DNA of 64,000 bases from positions 1-64,000 of the forward strand of contig CANOMQ010000017.1 in assembly GCA_947567595.1 (NCBI GenBank), in the 5' to 3' direction. The stretch comes from an uncultured Lachnospiraceae bacterium (GTDB lineage: Bacteria > Bacillota > Clostridia > Lachnospirales > Lachnospiraceae). The notes under the pieces were generated by a model, which was not told where the DNA came from, ran no database searches, and saw nothing but the letters and a program-made list of their open reading frames with translations. Below, one piece after another: positions 62,152 to 64,000 of the stretch. Numbering within the stretch: the first letter of the stretch is position 1; the number at the start of each line of letters is the position of its first letter. The translations under genes were made by a program, and so were the position numbers.

Positions 62152-64000
62152 TTAATGGAATAAATTTTCCACTTCCATAAACAATTCTTTATTTTCCTCG
62201 ATTGACTGCCCGTTTCCGACCACGCAGATGGCATTCTGCGCAAGCACCGCATCAACCAGTCCGGCAAGCGCCCTGATGTCCTCCTGCGTGCAGGCAAGAA
62301 GCTCGTTACGCTCCTTCTGCACATCTTCGTAATCCAAGTTGGTAAAATATGCGCTCGCAGAACGGCTTCCCTTGACTGACGGAGTCATCGGCACGTCCAA
62401 ATCCGCGATTGCACCGATGATATACTTTGTCATCGTGCGCTCGTCGGCAGTAAACTCCCTTACATAATCCCCCGTCTTCTCATAAATGTCAACGGTTTTT
62501 TTCAAATTCGGGTCCCTGTATGACACAAGATAGCTGTCACCCGTCTTCCCGAAGCTGCACATACAGCCATACGCGCCGCCCTTCACACGCACGTTTGTCC
62601 AAAGATAATCATACCCTAAAATCACCTTCAAAACCCGAAGCGCACCCGTGTAGCAGTAATCTGTCCCTGTCCGGTAATTTCCCGCACGGCATACATACTG
62701 CACCTGCGCGGACGTTGAAAACGCCTCGTTTTGCAGCTTTGGCGTCACATGGAACCGCTCTTTTTTGACCTCCTGCGTAAACAGCATTTCGGTCACGGCA
62801 GGCAGAACGCGCACCAGCTTCTCATACCCTTCGTTTGTGGCAGTCAAATCCACCATCATGTTTTCCCGCCGGAAAATGCACTTGGCAAGCGCACCAAGCT
62901 TTTCAATCAGCGCGTCCTTACATGACGCAAAATCCGCCGTCAGCTTCTCCAAAAGCCTGTAACAGGGCAGTCCGCTCACAAGCTCCGAGACCGCCGCCGT
63001 CTCGCTGAAATACGACATCGCCCGCACCGCCGCAACCGAATGGGCAGAAGCCGTCATATTTCCCTGCATTCTTGATTTCAGCTCCTCCAAAATCTCAAGC
63101 ACCCTGTCCGTGTCCGTAAGCTTCGACGACGTAATGATTTCATTCATCAGCTTAAGCGCCGGCTCCATCTCATCATACATCGCCTTCGTCTTGACCTCAA
63201 AGGTCAATTGATATTCCTCTAGGTTTTTCGCGTTCACATACGTATTCACGGAGCTTACAATCCCGCCCGTGTGGATATTCATTTCATTGTAAAGCTCCCC
63301 GTAGGAATAGCTGTCCGTATCAACATAGCCCAAAATGTTCTTTAATACCCCGATATAGCCGAACAAATCCGCCGGAATTTCGGACACGTCAAAAACAAGC
63401 TTGATATAGGCAATCCCGTTTGTCTGCACATCATGAAACAACACCTTTGTCCCGTGGGTTTCCCGAAGCTCGTTGATAAAAGGCTCCGGCTCCTTTTTCA
63501 TGTCCGCCCTTGTGAGCATGGGAATTTTTGCCAAATCCTCCGGCGCGTCCTCTGCCTCCTGAAACGCGTTCAACGCCTGCGTTTTCTCAACAATCGCCCT
63601 AATCTGTGCGTCGCTTAGGCTGTCCTTATAGTCCGCAAGCTTTTTGGCAAGCGCCTCCTCCTTCTTTGCCGTAAGCCCTTCCTTTGGCGAAAGCACCAGC
63701 ACGGACTTATGCTGGTTGTTGATAAGGTACTGCTCAATGAGCTTCTCATAATAATCCGTGTCAATCCGTTCCTTTAGCGTCTTAAATAAATCAATTGCCT
63801 CAATCATGTCAAACGGCATATGGTCGTCATAAAGCCATGAATCGAGCATTTGCAGCCCGTACATAAGCCCCTTTGGATACGAGCCAAAATCCGCCTCCCT
63901 GTAGCGGAACTCATAGTAGTTTAGTCCTGCAAGAAGGGATTTCTTGTCAATCCCCTCGCGCACAAGACGGCGAAGCTCCTGCTCAATCGTCTCCACAAAC
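62152..64000 (-). CDS. Insulinase-family (M16C, PreP-like) peptidase, 5' part cut by window
   Basis: About 615 codons of the C-terminal part of a protein of about 970 residues; the first third, with the HxxEH zinc site, is outside. The visible part includes the family's FGSYPKGLMYGLQMLDSWLYDD stretch and VRVKGGAYGCMCSFG near the end. Such metallopeptidases degrade small peptides. The stop is 20 bases before era's start. I cannot see whether the active site is intact. Confidence 0.9.
   Translation of the reverse strand, partial: FVETIEQELRRLVREGIDKKSLLAGLNYYEFRYREADFGSYPKGLMYGLQMLDSWLYDDHMPFDMIEAIDLFKTLKERIDTDYYEKLIEQYLINNQHKSVLVLSPKEGLTAKKEEALAKKLADYKDSLSDAQIRAIVEKTQALNAFQEAEDAPEDLAKIPMLTRADMKKEPEPFINELRETHGTKVLFHDVQTNGIAYIKLVFDVSEIPADLFGYIGVLKNILGYVDTDSYSYGELYNEMNIHTGGIVSSVNTYVNAKNLEEYQLTFEVKTKAMYDEMEPALKLMNEIITSSKLTDTDRVLEILEELKSRMQGNMTASAHSVAAVRAMSYFSETAAVSELVSGLPCYRLLEKLTADFASCKDALIEKLGALAKCIFRRENMMVDLTATNEGYEKLVRVLPAVTEMLFTQEVKKERFHVTPKLQNEAFSTSAQVQYVCRAGNYRTGTDYCYTGALRVLKVILGYDYLWTNVRVKGGAYGCMCSFGKTGDSYLVSYRDPNLKKTVDIYEKTGDYVREFTADERTMTKYIIGAIADLDVPMTPSVKGSRSASAYFTNLDYEDVQKERNELLACTQEDIRALAGLVDAVLAQNAICVVGNGQSIEENKELFMEVENLFH

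Noticed and set aside
1-64000. CRISPR array, insertion sequence, prophage, tRNA or rRNA genes
   Set aside because: No regular spacer-repeat array, no transposase or phage structural genes, and no cloverleaf or rRNA-like stretches were seen on reading through.

Overview
The window looks like a chromosomal segment of an anaerobic, low-to-mid GC Gram-positive bacterium of the class Clostridia, most likely a Lachnospiraceae-type gut anaerobe. The reasons are the cmk-ispH-rpsA order, a SpoIID/LytB protein and a SleB-type cortex-hydrolase homologue, a one-chain glycyl-tRNA synthetase, an Rnf electron-transport cluster, a sodium-pump decarboxylase cluster and strong Shine-Dalgarno sites. About 57 of 60 protein genes lie on the minus strand. 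I see no tRNA or rRNA genes, insertion sequences, prophage or CRISPR array.

Layout, left to right. 1-8500: an edge-truncated AAA-ATPase/nuclease, a YihY membrane protein, a SpoIID/LytB protein, a free-standing structured RNA with its own promoter and terminator (probably 6S RNA), a response regulator/histidine kinase pair and a Uma2 nuclease-fold protein. 8600-15000: PEP carboxykinase with its own promoter, preceded by an operon of threonine synthase, a small membrane protein, DeoC and an M24 peptidase. 15000-23800: a cell-wall block with a SleB-like hydrolase, an AP2/HNH-like protein (plus strand), a GH25 lysozyme, and an operon running FG-GAP-like secreted protein, response regulator, histidine kinase, membrane-anchored protein, then an amidase-deacetylase fusion. 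23900-31000: ApbE facing the rnfCDGEAB-tatD operon. 31200-39100: a YprB-like exonuclease, CheR, rpsA-ispH-cmk, a BaiN-type flavoprotein and RpiR and TetR regulators. 39100-44700: a biotin-dependent sodium-pump decarboxylase operon. 44700-64000: housekeeping genes, namely two D,D-carboxypeptidases, udk, scpAB, a PD-(D/E)XK protein, a metallophosphoesterase, rpsU, alaS, a TrpXYZ-like ABC transporter, glyS, recO, era and an edge-truncated M16 peptidase.

How they fit together. PEP carboxykinase makes or uses oxaloacetate. The OadA/OadB/biotin-carrier/OadG/MmdA-like set can turn decarboxylation of oxaloacetate or an acyl-CoA into a sodium gradient. Rnf converts reduced ferredoxin plus NAD into an ion gradient, and ApbE supplies the covalent FMN that RnfG and RnfD need. 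Together these suggest fermentation that conserves energy through sodium or proton gradients. The RR-HK-anchored-protein-hydrolase operon resembles the WalRK-YycHI arrangement in layout and may control wall turnover.

Functions are read from motifs and family knowledge only; no database search was possible. Starts were adjusted by Shine-Dalgarno position where the longest open frame was implausible. Promoter calls are matches to the sigma-A consensus and have not been tested.
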